Positions 33,101 to 44,430 of a stretch of 64,000 nt of DNA are shown here, one piece after another; the first letter of the stretch is position 1; every line of letters starts with the position of its first letter. Source of the stretch: Lolium rigidum (lineage: Eukaryota; Streptophyta; Magnoliopsida; Poales; Poaceae); assembly GCF_022539505.1 (NCBI RefSeq), contig NC_061508.1, forward strand, positions 62,877,754 to 62,941,753. The letters run 5' to 3'. The position numbers and the translations under genes are program-made. Under the pieces are notes generated by a model. The model was given only the letters and a program-made list of their open reading frames with translations. It had not been told where the DNA came from and searched no databases.

Positions 33101-34245
33101 GTATGATACATAAAAGTATTGCTTTGACCATTGCCTCCTATTGGCAAGCATCAGCAAGCAATGAATCCAGCCAGGCAATTGCTCTCCTTATCAAACCACT
33201 CTCCTGCCTGCTACTTAGTAGCCAACCTATGTCTCCTCCCTCCCCCCATTTTCACAACAAAGCTATTCCACAAGATCTAGTTCACTGTTCACCAAACCTA
33301 ACGAAGAAATATTCAACATCTGTTATGATTTTACCATGAATGCTGAAAAGTCACACCTCCAAATCATACACTAATTCCATGATGTCAAATCCCGCAAATT
33401 CATTAGATTGTCTATTCGCACAATGTTTACCAAGTGGGCAGGAAGGTGTTAAATATCGAACATTATACTTTTGATCAAGTCATCAAACAACCATGGCACT
33501 AAATGACAGTATATTTATGCCTGGACCACCCCAAGATCTAAAAAAAATAACCTGTCCTTCCAGAATCTGGTCGGTTCTCCTCTTTGATTGAATGACTTCA
33601 CCTTTCAAACTGCTCTCGGTAGGCATTAGCAGTTACCAATTGGATAGAAAATGTTCAGCGTGGACACCATGTGTGAAGAGTAAAATTAAAATCGTAGCGT
33701 GCCAGAAATGAGTAAATGTGGCCCGTAATAAGTGTCTCTACTGCAAGTTTCCCTCTCGGATCAGCTATTGTTCATATCCTAAAATGTTTTGTACTGATAA
33801 GCATCTTTGTGAATCTATCCAAGGTCGACGTGGATTTGAAAGTATGGTTTCTCCAAGTCGAGTTTGAACAACAAATCCTAAGCATCTGATGAACGAAACT
33901 AACAGGTATATCCCATCAAACGAACGATTATTGGAAGTGCACATCAAATTATCAACCAGCGTTACCCCGGTAGCAGTTTCCCCAAAAAAACAAACCAACA
34001 CGAAATCAATTATAGTACTGTAGAAAACATGAGGTGGAAGGAAATTACGTGCAGACGGCCGAACCCATATGTTCCTCCGCGCAGACACCTGCTGGAAGAA
34101 CACGAAATTAAGTATAGAACTGAAGTCCACAAAACATCGGACTAAAACAGGGGGGTGAAAAAAAGGTAGCACGAGCTCGCATTACCTCGCCGGAGCGGAG
34201 CGTGAGGGACCTCGATGCGAGCCGGACCCAGCCGAACCGGCCCAT
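24107..34245 (-). CDS. Mitochondrial type-I DnaJ chaperone (ATJ1-like), 18 exons, frame lost at exon 16/17
   Basis: Exons, from the 5' end: 34186-34245, 34049-34088, 32546-32638, 32331-32422, 31739-31822, 31612-31650, 31231-31401, 31101-31142, 30940-31027, 30072-30136, 29922-29984, 29776-29848, 29457-29548, 27591-27662, 27071-27127, 24952-24999, 24814-24877, 24107-24200. An Arg-rich N-terminus (MGRFGWVRLASRSLTLRSGE) suggests a mitochondrial presequence. The J domain (about 70-136) has HPD at 101-103; it stimulates Hsp70 ATPase. Four CxxCxGxG zinc motifs follow: CYSCDGRG, CPSCKGVG, CTSCRGFG, CLTCKGSG (about 233-289). The C-terminal substrate-binding part includes MLGGKVEVPTLDGK and GVQPGQVVVLRGK. 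The family frame needs one more base between exons 16 and 17; with it the product would be about 445 residues. Intron 5 is GC-AG. Several transposons sit in introns. Confidence 0.9.
24306..24537 (+). mobile_element. LINE 3' fragment in DnaJ intron 17
   Basis: A short frame resembling the end of LINE ORF2 (ASVALLTSWMVWKQCNECTG) is followed by a C-rich 3' UTR with a 14- to 16-base C run at about 24473-24487 and a tail ending in AAAAAAA. The C-tract just before the terminal TTTCCCATCTCGTTTGTACG is common in Triticeae LINE tails. No clear target duplication was found. Confidence 0.6.
25112..26850 (-). mobile_element. GC-rich 1.74-kb retroposon in DnaJ intron 15, minus orientation, 14-bp TSD
   Basis: GGCCGCATGCTTCT is present at 25098-25111 and 26851-26864. 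The insert begins with a T run and ends, on the plus strand, after a second T run (26825-26838) followed by GATTGTGTCTCC. On the minus strand it therefore starts with an A-rich block and ends with GGTGACCATTC plus poly(A). The centre is very GC-rich and open in several frames on both strands, which is a composition effect; no reverse transcriptase motif is visible. It looks like a LINE-type or LINE-mobilised element without its pol region. Confidence 0.75.
27248..27372. repeat. Perfect 19-bp inverted repeat in DnaJ intron 14
   Basis: ATCAGTAAAACAGTTCTTG at 27248-27266 has its exact reverse complement at 27354-27372, with an 87-base loop. A/T runs next to the arms extend the pairing imperfectly. 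It may be a tiny MITE or a hairpin in the pre-mRNA. Confidence 0.8.
28176..28933. mobile_element. PIF/Harbinger-type element 4 in DnaJ intron 13, TAA duplication
   Basis: The left end is TAA-GAGCATCTCCAATAGCTTACC and the right end GGTAAGCTGTTGGAGATGCTC-TAA, with TAA at 28173-28175 and 28934-28936. Length is 758 bp. Extra TTGGGTAAG-type copies occur near both ends. The body has no convincing gene. It shares GAGCATCTCCA termini with elements 1 and 2. Confidence 0.85.
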
Positions 34246-35838
34246 CGGGGGCGGCGCACACTACGCGCGAGAAAACGAAGAGCGGTAGGAGAGGAGGGGA
34301 TCGAGGGTTGGAGGGGGGAAAGTGGAAGACCAGGCTATGGGAGAGGAGGGGGAACTGGCACGGGGTCTCTGGGCGAGTAATCGCCGCCGGCTGCCGCCTC
34401 GACGGTAGGCTACGCCGCTACGGGAATGGCGACAGCTTCGAGCGCCGGCGTGGGAGGAGGACGAGGGCGGCGGCTTGGTCGAACCGAGAGATTCTACCAG
34501 AGCTCTCCAGACAACGATGACAAGGCCCACGGCGAGGGCTCCGAGATTTGACGGTCACAAGGCCCAATCAATATGTGAGTTCAAATGCCCTAAAAAAATG
34601 TGAATTCAAACTCTGCGGCGAATAAGCTTTTAGCCCTCTCAGTAAAATACACTCCCTCCCCTAATTAAGCAAATGTAAAATATACTTTTTTCGCCAAAAA
34701 TTTACCGATCTATTAATAATCATCAACAACAGAAAGATGCCTAAAAGTAATAAAAATTCGAAAAAAATCATTGGACCACCTAGCGACAGCTACAAAGACT
34801 AGTGCGAGAAAGGCGCATCGTCATCCTCACCCCTCCATCACCGAAGCTAGGCAAAACTTGTCGTAGTAGAGCTTGTTTTAGTAGACATATGGGGAGTCGT
34901 CGTGCTAATGCCCCAAAAGACTAGCGCACAAGAGCAGCAACCATCGTCAATGATGAAAATCGTAGATCGGAAGAAATTGGCCCGAAACCACACCAACGAA
35001 CACAGAAAACCGAACGGAGTGGGGATAGGGCGGGGGGGGACCTAATTCTGACTTCAGGACGTAGCCCGTCACCTCACCATCCCGAAGAAGACACTGAAGA
35101 AAAAAAACTAAAACTAAATCCCACCGACGAAAGGTCGTCGTCCGCCACACCTCCAAGGCCATAAGGCCACCGGAGGAGGAGCGGATCGGCAGTATCACCG
35201 GCGCGAGGGACAAAACCCTAGATGGGTTCTATGGTTGCCTCGGTATCGCCTCGTGTATCTCTCTCATGTTGTACCGATTCAGGTATTTTCCATCGTATAA
35301 AATGTACTCCTTAAAATACAAAATTTGGCTATAGTTATACCACTTATAATATGACCAAAAATAGTAGAAGAAATTATGATTTTGTGGTGCGCATGGGAGC
35401 TAGTTACAAGAAACATATCGAACAACTTCAACTGATGGTCCCAGGTGCGTCCTCTTTCACACCATTGGATGGGCAAAGATGAGCGGCAAGATTACAATAA
35501 AGAGGGAGATGGGGAGGGCTGACCTCGATGACACATGTAATCATGATTGAAAGCAGCATCAACGTTCAATTTCAACATCGAGACAACATCTTCCATTTCT
35601 TTTGTTTCATCCTACCTTCATATATCTTTCTTTCACGAGGAACATGGGAATAGGCGTTGATGTCAGCGAGGACGAGCTCCATCGCGATGAAAGCCATATA
35701 CTTACTAAGCATAGTGAGCGGATGGATAGTAAGCACCCTCTTGGCTTGGTACGAGGAAGCACACTTTATTTTTTGAGCAAGCACACATTGATTATAGGAG
35801 AAACGTGTGAAAACAACATTGGTGAGGAGGGGACGATG
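34246..35838. other. Upstream flank of the DnaJ gene and intergenic sequence
   Basis: The first 300 bases are the DnaJ promoter side; frames there on both strands are GC-rich shadows. At about 34690-35270 there is a GC-rich block beginning with a T run (CTTTTTTCGCC) whose composition resembles the retroposons at 21752 and 25112, so it may be another minus-oriented retroposon, but I found no target duplication. Nothing else is recognised. Confidence 0.4.
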
Positions 35839-36220
35839 TGTAGGATAACGTTGCATAGAAAACAAAAATTTTCCTACCGCGAACACGCAATCCAAGCCAA
35901 GATGCAATCTAGAAGACGGTAGCAACGAGGGGATATCGAGTCTCACCCTTGAAGAGATTCCAAAGCCTACAAGATGAGGCTCTTGTTGCTGCGGTAGACG
36001 TTCACTTGCCGCTTGCAAAAGCGCGTAGANNNNNNNNNNNNNNNNNNNNNNNNNNNNNNNNNNNNNNNNNNNNNNNNNNNNNNNNNNNNNNNNNNNNNNN
36101 NNNNNNNNNNNNNNNNNNNNNNNNNNNNNACAATTATAGCATGGTATATAAACATTTATCATAAACATAAAGATATATAATAACCTCTTTTATTATTGCC
36201 TCTTGGGCATATCTCCAACA
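35839..36220 (-). mobile_element. BARE/Angela-type LTR with perfect 5-bp TSD, interrupted by the N gap
   Basis: On the minus strand it starts TGTTGGAGATATGCCCAAGA and ends CGTTATCCTACA. CGATG flanks it on both sides (35834-35838 and 36221-36225), the 5-bp duplication of an intact insertion. Only about 190 bases of the 3' end and 91 of the 5' end are present around 100 N. It is either a solo LTR or a full element collapsed in the assembly. Confidence 0.9.
36030..36129. other. Assembly gap of 100 N
   Basis: Exactly 100 undetermined bases, which usually denotes a gap of unknown size. It falls entirely inside the LTR, so the missing DNA is probably only transposon. Confidence 0.95.
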
Positions 36221-36225
36221 CGATG

Positions 36226-38364
36226 ATGGACTGCAAGTACACAGGGTCATTCGTGCATGTTTTCGTGGAAGTATTATTTCCGGTTTTTATATCGTACCCC
36301 GATGAGGGCGTAGGAGGATGTTTATCTGCGGTGTTTCTGTCGCACCTAAGATGTCACGAGTCTTAGGTGAATTGACTACAAGGATTGAAATGGAAAATGG
36401 TGAATATGGATAAGGGAGTTTTGAGTATTTGAAGTGCAATAAAGTAAATATTTCTATTGTACCACTCTGAGGGATGTAGCACTAGTGGAGCGGTGTCTCA
36501 CTGGTGTTATGTCAATGACTTGCGAACTACAACATGAAGTGCTATGATGGGTCACCGCAGCTCACTTCTTTACAACGCAAGTTGTTCATATAACACTTAT
36601 GAAATTACCATTTCATAAATATTACAACCCACTGATGACACTACGACAAGTGTGTCAATTCGTTCGGGCTCCAGTAATGCAGCAAGAGAAATTTTCCCCA
36701 CAAAGGTGGCTCAGGGTTTATATCGAACTCTCGGGAACAAAGGCGAAGCTTCCTCCAACCTCGTCTAGAAATCTGCAAAGCAAAGTCTTTGTCATGTGCC
36801 CCAACTCCACCGTGTGGTTTTCCAGCACAAGGCTCCGGTATTAGCAAAGTAAAATAAGAATAATTAAAATACTAGAAAGAAAATTAAAACTAGAAGGTAA
36901 ACTAAAACAAGTAAATAAAGGTCTTTTTGGGTTTTTGGTTGTGGTTGCAAGAAGTAAAGATGTTTTTGTATTTTCCAAATTAATTAATGCTAAAAATGTA
37001 AAGGCAAGTAAAAGCAAGTAAAAGTTGTTTCTTATGATAAAAAGTGAACCGAGGTTTATGGGTTTACTTGTCCACTCTCTCATAAAGTTGTGGTGACATT
37101 AGGAACACGATAAATAACTAAATATTGATGAGATTTTATTATGTGTCATGATTAGCATTTATATGGGTATCACATCCTGACATAAAGATGATACTACACG
37201 TCTTACTTATACTCCACTGGAAAGGGATACACTTCAAGCAATCTAGATTTAAGAATTAACAAAGCATAGCTTTAGGTACTTTGACATAATGTTTGAACAA
37301 AAAATATGCTATGTTGAATTAAACATATCACAATAGTTCAAGCATATGATCCATAGATTAAACAAAACTTCTTAGTTGTCACTAATAATTATATCGCACA
37401 TGCATTCAATTTGTCCCAAGTGAGGTAACAAAAGAATTGGTAAAGATCATAGTAGATATGAGGCTTGTTGTCACAACTCATTACTACCACCATGTCGCTC
37501 CATCTAATACACACCATCCCCCACACATGCTCTTGCATACAAGTTTGATCAGAACAAGTAATAAAGAACAGGGTAACAATATGCATCTATTAATACATAT
37601 GGAACGTAATAAAGATTCAGATCTCATAGATCATCTAATAATTCAAAAGATCCACCACACATGAATTACAAATATGGCCATAATCATGATATGCGGCTCA
37701 TATGGCATCTAAACAACATAGCACAAGAGAGAGAGATCAAACTACTGCCACAAACGCATAATCCAGAGGTGGACTGCTCCCTCTTCATCATGGTCGCGAT
37801 GTTGATGATGTTGGAGAGGGTGGAGATACAACCGGGGATGGCTCCGGCAACATTTCCCCCTCCAATCTTTGCATGGTCAGCCTCAGTTTCGTGGTTTTCG
37901 TGTTTCCGTGATGCCTCCTCCGAGAACGCCTCGGGTGTGTATATATAGTGGTTGGTAGGTCAAACCCGTCAGTTTGAGATCAAAACGGACAGATGCGGGT
38001 GCTTGAGGAGGGAACGAGACATGGTGGTGCGGCCTAGGGTGGGTCCCTCGCCACCTGTGCTTTTTCGGGCCTTGTGGCCTCCCTCTGGTACTTCTTCTTC
38101 TACTACTCATATTGTGTCTTCAAGAAAATATTGACTCCAAAAAAATCCTCGCTCCGTTTGAGTTCCGTAAGGTCTGTGAAACTTAAAAATACACAAGAGA
38201 GGGGTTTCCTGTTTTGTAGAGTTATAAACCAATGAAAGGGGATCAATAGAAAATCCCCATAAATCAATGCAAAACATGAATATAACATCTTATAACATGC
38301 AAATATGTTGGAATATATGACAATAAACTACAAAGTTCATGTACGCATTTTATATGCATCGACA
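36226..38364 (-). mobile_element. Athila-like Gypsy LTR region, minus orientation
   Basis: The right edge is set by TCCCCAAGCTTA at 38365, which on the minus strand is TAAGCTTGGGGA, a polypurine tract directly before TGTCGATGCATATAAAATGC, a plausible LTR start. Sequence to the left is non-coding and AT-rich, with a GC-rich stretch at about 37780-37960 and 38000-38100 placed like the promoter-proximal part of Athila-type LTRs. The left LTR end was not found and may lie anywhere between about 36226 and 36840. Confidence 0.55.
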
Positions 38365-39940
38365 TCCCCAAGCTTAACCTATGCTCATTCTTGAGCATAA
38401 AGATGATAAAAACTAAACATGGACTTTGGAATATTGTTGTTACTTAATACATATGAAATGTCATGAACATTGTTTCAGAGAGTAGTATCATTTATAATCA
38501 AAACACGAATAACAAGTACTCATAACATAATGTTTCAATGACATGTACGTCATGAATGTAAAACATTAAGCAAAGCTTGCATAGCACTAAATGCATGAAG
38601 TAATATGGACACTTAAGCAAAACTATATATAAAAAAATTCCATAAGCAAGCTTATGTAAGAAATTGTTTCTAACTTTGGTCAGAATAGATTCGTTTGACT
38701 CGGAAGGAATTGATAGGTACCATGTGCTAAATCTTTAAATTAAGATAAATATACTAGAAATAAAATAAACAATGGTATTTTGGGATATGCAGCTCATGTC
38801 AACGGATGGCAAGTGTGTGATCCCATTTCCCCTATCATAAACATCTTTATTTGGAACTTTTTCTTCTTTATTTTCATTGACACATTTTTGCTTTTTTTCT
38901 CTCTCTAGGCCCCTTATTTGATTGCACTTATTCATACTAATGCTACTTTCTTTCTTATTTTCATACCAATTTGTTTGCTTTTGCTTTTTCTCATTCCTAA
39001 ATTTCCACACTTGGTTGGAGGGTTTTTTCCTCATCTTTTGTGCACAACTCTTTTTGTTCTAACCTACAAGGGTGGTGATGCTTCAAGTTCGTGGATGACC
39101 CCCACTACCTACTTTCCCATGAGCTTTGAGCATACACAAAAGAGATGATTTTGAAACAAACAAAGATAGCACATGTTGAATAGTAGGTAGATATGGTGGA
39201 CTCAAGTATAATATTTGCAATAACTTTGGCTCAAGGAGTTTGGAAAATAAGCATCGCTTGTTACAGTGAAAGGCTAGCAAGGGGAGAAAATTGACCACTA
39301 CGGGAAAGAAGTAATGCAAAAGTTTCCATAGTACTTACTCATTTAGTGATATGCAAAATAAGACTTAGAGTAAAACTTCATGATGTAAATGAAATATATA
39401 ACCATGCATGACCCTTATACTACCTTGATATCAAGTATAAACAATACAACCAAATGTAACAACATGCCTAGATTTTTTGTAGCACTTTTAATCCCTTTAC
39501 CCCTGATACCTTCGATCTGGATTACGAAATGTAGTATGATAAGCTTTTTCCCTAGAAGATTTAGGTTTAATCGAACCTTGCGAAGCACTGCTAAAATGGT
39601 GTAAAAAAACGTCTACAAGACTTGCTAGTTTATTTTATTTCCAGTTTGCCAGACCTTTCTAGTTTACTTTTAGGGGTGTTGTGTTCAATGATGGAAATAT
39701 GGCAGGGTTAAGGTTTCTCCTACAGTTATGCATACATATATAATTGAAGCACATATGTGTAACAAATAAAATAGAGATAGGAGATATGTGAGTAGCACAT
39801 ATGTAAATACTCTTGCCACTAAAGCCGGAGGTGACAAGAGCCACTTGGTCCAACCACTGTCCTCATCGCCGCAAGCAACAGTAGTTATTAAGTAAATGAA
39901 TACATACCAAAGCCTTAAGTTAGATGATTGTGCCATGATC
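38365..39940 (-). mobile_element. 3' non-coding region of the Athila-like element
   Basis: Beyond the polypurine tract the sequence is non-coding. A part near 39175-39280 (ATAGTAGGTAGATATGGTGG and GGCTCAAGGA) matches the 3' non-coding region of the Athila-type elements near 48510-48610 and, inverted, near 63290-63400. The three are thus related, this one being the most diverged. No gag or pol follows to the right. Confidence 0.55.
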
Positions 39941-40636
39941 CCAAACGAATCACTAAACTTGTACTGTTACTTTCCCCTTTTCGTCACTGAGGTTCCGCGG
40001 CAGAACGCCATTGTCCACTCATCCCACCTCTTCCCTTGATCGATCCGAATGATATGGATACCTTCAGATCATCGAAACGAGGGAAAGGGATAAGGATACA
40101 AGATTGTAAAACTCATATTCAATCCTTACATATATAATGAGATTAGATGCACTTAAACACTGCGAGGATTCACCCCAACCCGCGGCTCGTGAGGCTACTC
40201 ACACATATATCAAGATCAATATCAAACATAGAAATCATTGTGCAAAATACTTAGATTGAAATCACAACATTCTTACACTGGTCGCCAATTCTCAAGGAGA
40301 TCTCTATTACAATGGTGATCGCTATGGCTATGGAGGAGATTGGAGATGGGGTGGATGAACTATGGTGGTGGATCTCCTTCGGTTTGGTGCAGATGGATCT
40401 GATGGATGGCGGCTCTATTTGCGACGAATGGCTCTCCTTTTTGCGTCGGTCCCTTCACGAAACTTACAGGGTTTGACCTCGGAAAAGTTGTGGCACATGG
40501 TACGGGCACACGGTACGGGCGGGTCTTTCCCGTACCGATGTTCGTTAAAGCCCCTGGAACCGCCTCTACGAGTGTAGTCAACTTTGCCTTGCTCCTAACG
40601 TGATTTTCTTTAGTAATTGTAGGTCCATTTTTATTA
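39941..40636. other. Unassigned sequence
   Basis: It contains no recognisable gene. A GC-rich patch at 40420-40580 carries short inverted copies of ACGGTACGGG. It ends at the CACTA terminus at 40637. Confidence 0.35.
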
Positions 40637-40984
40637 CACTACCAGAAAAGTTTTGATTAACAACGTCAAATTTTCGTCAGCTAATGGGTCTTTTTTGTCG
40701 CCTATGAGCCTAACTTGACGATATGGGTTATGTGGTGCATACTGCGTCAGGTAAGCAATTACCACGGATTTTTTGGTGCGTCGCGTTTGGGCGCCCCTTG
40801 GCCACAAAAAATCGGTACGTTGCAAAAGAGTTTTCGGGAGGCCGTTAACTGGTGACGTCATTCAAACTGCCACGTGGCAGACGTCGTTAACTGTCCGTTA
40901 ACCGGCTGAAAATCTATGGTAGATGGTAGGCCCACACAAGGCCCACCACGCCTTAAGCAGGCCGGCCCATTAAGTTTGCGGGCC

Positions 40985-41530
40985 GAGACAACTGACTTGG
41001 TTTGACTGGTCAACTATATAATTGGGCTGGTCAATTAGGTACGTGGACCGGGCCTAATGTCTTAGTTTGACTGGTCAAAACTTAAATAGGCCAGCCCATT
41101 CAGCTAGTGGGTCGCACCGAATGTCTTGGTTTGACCGGTCAATCATGTATATGGGCTGGCCCACTAATCACGTGGGCCGGCCGAATGTCTTTATTTGACC
41201 GGTCAACATGACAATTAGGCTGGCCCAATAAGCATGTGGGCCGGGTCGAATTACTTCGTTTGACCGTTCAACATGTCAACTGGGCTAGCCCAATAAGCAT
41301 ATGAGCCAGGCCGTATTACTTCGTTTGACCGGTCAACATGTCAAGTGGGTCGGCCCAATAAGCATATGGGCCGGCCAAATGTATTCATTTGACCGGTCAA
41401 TAGGATAGTTGGGCCAGCCCACTAAGCACGTGGGTCGGGCCTAATGTCTTCATTTGACCGGTTAGCGGGATACCTGGGTCGGCCCGTTTAGGTGGTGGGC
41501 CGGGCTAAATTCATTTGTTTGCCCGATCAA
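40985..41530. repeat. Nine-copy tandem array (about 64 bp) centred on TTGACCGGTCAA
   Basis: Copies of TTTGAC(C/T)GGTCAA lie near 40999, 41066, 41130, 41194, 41259, 41323, 41388, 41451 and 41516. Between them stand GGGCTGGCCCA and GTGGGCCGGGC. TTGACCGGTCAA is a perfect palindrome containing two opposed TTGAC W-box cores. Copies differ by point changes. Confidence 0.9.
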
Positions 41531-41955
41531 CTGAAAATTTTAACGTCCCATTTAGTTAATGGGCTGGCCCTTCGGGTCAGCCCAAAACACACTACATAAT
41601 ACATATGGGCCCATTAAGGCCCAATAGCCTTGTTGGGCCGAGAACTGGAATTGGGAAGCATTTGAAATATTTGTATTTAGTGCGAGGGAAGTTTTACCGT
41701 AGGAATGAGATTTTGAATTTGGCTAAGGACCAAGTATAATAACAATAAATTGTAGGACCATACTAGTACCTATGTTCCAGGCCGAGTTACACATCAAATC
41801 ATCATCACGTTGAATATCGGTTACCATGATCATGATCTATCTTCAAAATCCCATTGAAAACGCGTCTGAAATATTTTAGGATTGGCGGGAGATTTTGCCG
41901 CTTCACTGAAATTTGATTTTGATTATGACTATGGTCCAAGTAATATAATGCTAAT

Positions 41956-42045
41956 TATTTTTTGGAGGTGGACGGGGGAAAACCCCACCATTTGTTATTT
42001 ATTCCCGAAAATAGCCAAGTAGCCGGTCCAAGTACATCGAGAGAA
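41956..42045 (-). mobile_element. 90-bp truncated LINE tail with 13-bp TSD
   Basis: ATATAATGCTAAT (41943-41955) and ATATAATACTAAT (42046-42058) flank a 90-base insert that begins with a T run and GGGGGAAAACCCCACCATTTG. The insert resembles the tail of the retroposon at 25112 (both have a TTTTTT-GG/GA-GGT start and a CCCCAC motif before TTTATTC). It sits inside the CACTA fragment. Confidence 0.7.
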
Positions 42046-42891
42046 ATATAATACTAATATAAAAATGGTAGACCATGCGAAGTAGCTCTGCTCAGGCATT
42101 TGTGGCCAGCGGTCACATCAAGCCATCATCACAAACAAAAACAGTTACTCCCATGTCCTTCGAACTGCAATTCAAAAATGCCTCTAAAATATTTCGGACT
42201 TAATTGGCTAGTGGTTTTGCTGCTCGACTAATTTTGATTTTGAGTGTGGTTACAGTCGAAGCAATAATCTATATATACCTATATCTATCCATCTATCCAC
42301 TATATAAATACCTCAGTTTTTGAAATCAGATAAGCCATCACCATGATGCACAAGCAATTATTGGCCGTTGGATTTTCTCACATTAATTCTCCAACACTTG
42401 ATCCAATGGTCAAAGTTCCGTGGATTCGCTCAGGAACTGCGTGCGCCAAAACGAGTCTGATGAAGATGTTTCTAGATTTCTCACGGACGCGCACTGGCGG
42501 TACATTGAATGCAAATCTTGCAGGATCGTATGTGGCTTCTATGAGCTGAAGTACTCCATGAAACCATGAGCATACATGTAGATGATATGAAGAACGACCC
42601 GCTGCACCTTTCACAAATCCATCTACATGACATTATAAACTTTAATTAAGAAGCAGCCACTTAACAATCATTGCCCAAACTCTAACGGGTTTGACAACAA
42701 CCTGGTAATTCTCTATTATAAACACCCCAAAAAATAAATTAGAAAGTAACAAAGGAGTGTCAATGCCATCATGACTTACAAAAAGGGAATTAGCACTCCT
42801 TAATCTCTTTGTTTTAACACATACCTTCTGCTAGTAATAGAAAAAATGGTAGACCGGCATAGTGCCTTTGCTCAGGAATCCAGGGCCTAGG

Positions 42892-43280
42892 TGACAAGGT
42901 ATCGACTTGTCAATGCCTACAGATTGTAGACTAGGGTTTTCGTAGGAAGTAGAGGGCAAGTAGATCTCGAGGGTTCAGCCGGAAAAGTACTCGACTGCTA
43001 GAAAACTAGGGTTATGTTGACAATGAAATTGATCCCTTCTTTCTCCTTCGACTCCCCCTTATATAGGAGGCGGAGCCGAAGGTTTCATGATGTACAAGTT
43101 ACAAAGACCGGGAGACTCTTTGAGTTCGTCCCGTAATAGTTACAAGTCTATTCCTAATACAACTCTATCTTTCCAAACTATCTCTTAATTGGGCTTCCGG
43201 GCTTCATAAACTTCGGGTCGTGGGCCTTCAGTAAACCTCGGGTACTATCTTCGGCAGGCCCATTGGGGATGCCTATGTCA
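42892..43280 (-). mobile_element. 3' LTR of a Tat-like Gypsy element, minus orientation
   Basis: On the minus strand it starts TGACATAGGCATCCCCAATG at 43280 and ends CCTTGTCA at 42892, 389 bp. A TATA box CTATATAAG lies at about 43050-43057 on the minus strand. The polypurine tract CTCGGGGGCTAC abuts its start. It is inserted in the CACTA fragment. Confidence 0.7.
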
Positions 43281-43292
43281 GTAGCCCCCGAG
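43281..43292 (-). other. Polypurine tract of the Tat-like element
   Basis: On the minus strand CTCGGGGGCTAC directly precedes TGACATAGG, fixing both the orientation and the LTR boundary. Confidence 0.65.
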
Positions 43293-43889
43293 ATTTTGCT
43301 TGAATTGAAGAATCAGGGAAAATCTCCATCATTACAATTATCACAGGATTTCTTCGAGTTAAAAAATCTTTCATAAAACAATCTTATATTGTACAGGGAT
43401 ATCGGTAATTGGGGATGGTTCATCTGACGTCAGGTACCAGTTAACTGCTCCTGTGGCAATCCCACAAAACCTACTTCAAGATCATGTCCCTGGACATGAT
43501 CTCGGGATACTAGCGTAATTCGACATGTGCCGCTTAAGGTCTTACCAGATGCCAAATTCCAGTCATGTCTTATCGGGTACCTAACGCGTCCGTTAGGATT
43601 TTTCTTCGTATCTGTTGATACGGAAAAAGTAGCAGATCGCATTCAGAGGCGATGCCATGCCACGCAGGATGGATCCAGGGGTCTTACCTTCGCAAAGTAT
43701 TGCGGCATTCAGAGTTTAAGTTGCTACTGAGGCGCTCCGAGAATATATTGTCGAGTGCCTTTTTCGGCTGTTGGAATAGCACATTTATTCGAGTCATACG
43801 ATGACTTGTATTTTTATCTTGTTCTCCCGATGGGAGTGTATGAAGAGTTATTCCATAACTCAAAATATGCTCACCATGACTTTTTCAAT

Positions 43890-44430
43890 TTCATCGGGTA
43901 CGCGAATAGCGTTCCCGATGGGAGTAGCCCCCGAGGCTACAGCCAAGTGCTTGTACTTGGTTGTAGACTCACCTTTTTAGTATTGCTGTCGCTATATTGT
44001 CAATTTTTTCTATTGCTTTCATCTTTATCGGGTGCGCGACCAGCGCTCCCGATGGGAGTAGCCCCCGAGGCTACAGTCGAGTATTTATACTTGGCTGTAG
44101 GCTCAACTTGCCTTACTTTTAAACAACTCTATATTTTTATCATCCGCATTATCCTCTTATCGGAAGTATAAACAATACTTCTGATAAGAGTAGCCCCCGA
44201 GCATATGAGCAAATGCTTGTATTTGATCATAGGCTCTCGTCTTTTCTTTGTTGACATACTCGAAATTTCCTTGTCGATATCCTTGATAAAGCTACTCGAA
44301 GTTCTCTTTTGAATGACGTTGTTGCTAATGATGGCTGTAAGCCAATGTTTGTCTTTTTTGCACCAACTCCTTTATCAAAACTCCTTTTAAAAGTAGCCCC
44401 CGGGCATTTGAACAAAAACTTGTATTTGAT
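43890..44430. repeat. Degenerate tandem repeats with the TAGCCCCCGAG motif
   Basis: Four related units contain (GGG/AAG)AGTAGCCCCCGAGGCT-like cores near 43925, 44050, 44192 and 44394, spaced roughly 130-200 bases. Each core is followed by a CTTGTA(T/C)TTG-type sequence. The same motif forms the polypurine tract at 43281. They fill the region between the LTR and the antisense gene. Confidence 0.75.

Larger units (their letters stand above)
40637..42891. mobile_element. CACTA-type DNA transposon end, non-coding, truncated at the right
   Basis: It starts CACTACCAGAAAAG after TTA, the form of Triticeae CACTA termini. The subterminal zone has the nine-copy 64-bp array (40985-41530). Beyond it are degenerate copies of a segment with GGTAGACC and GCTCTGCTCAGG at about 41750, 42060 and 42840. 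No transposase is present. The right terminus is not in the window; the element is cut at 42891 by a Gypsy LTR. Confidence 0.6.

Noticed and set aside
34215..34520. A 101-codon plus-strand frame at the DnaJ start
   Set aside because: It overlaps the first coding exon of DnaJ in antisense, is Arg/Gly-rich and unsupported.
40420..40580. Possible small gene in the ACGGTACGGG-rich patch
   Set aside because: Frames on both strands are short and repetitive, probably transposon-derived.
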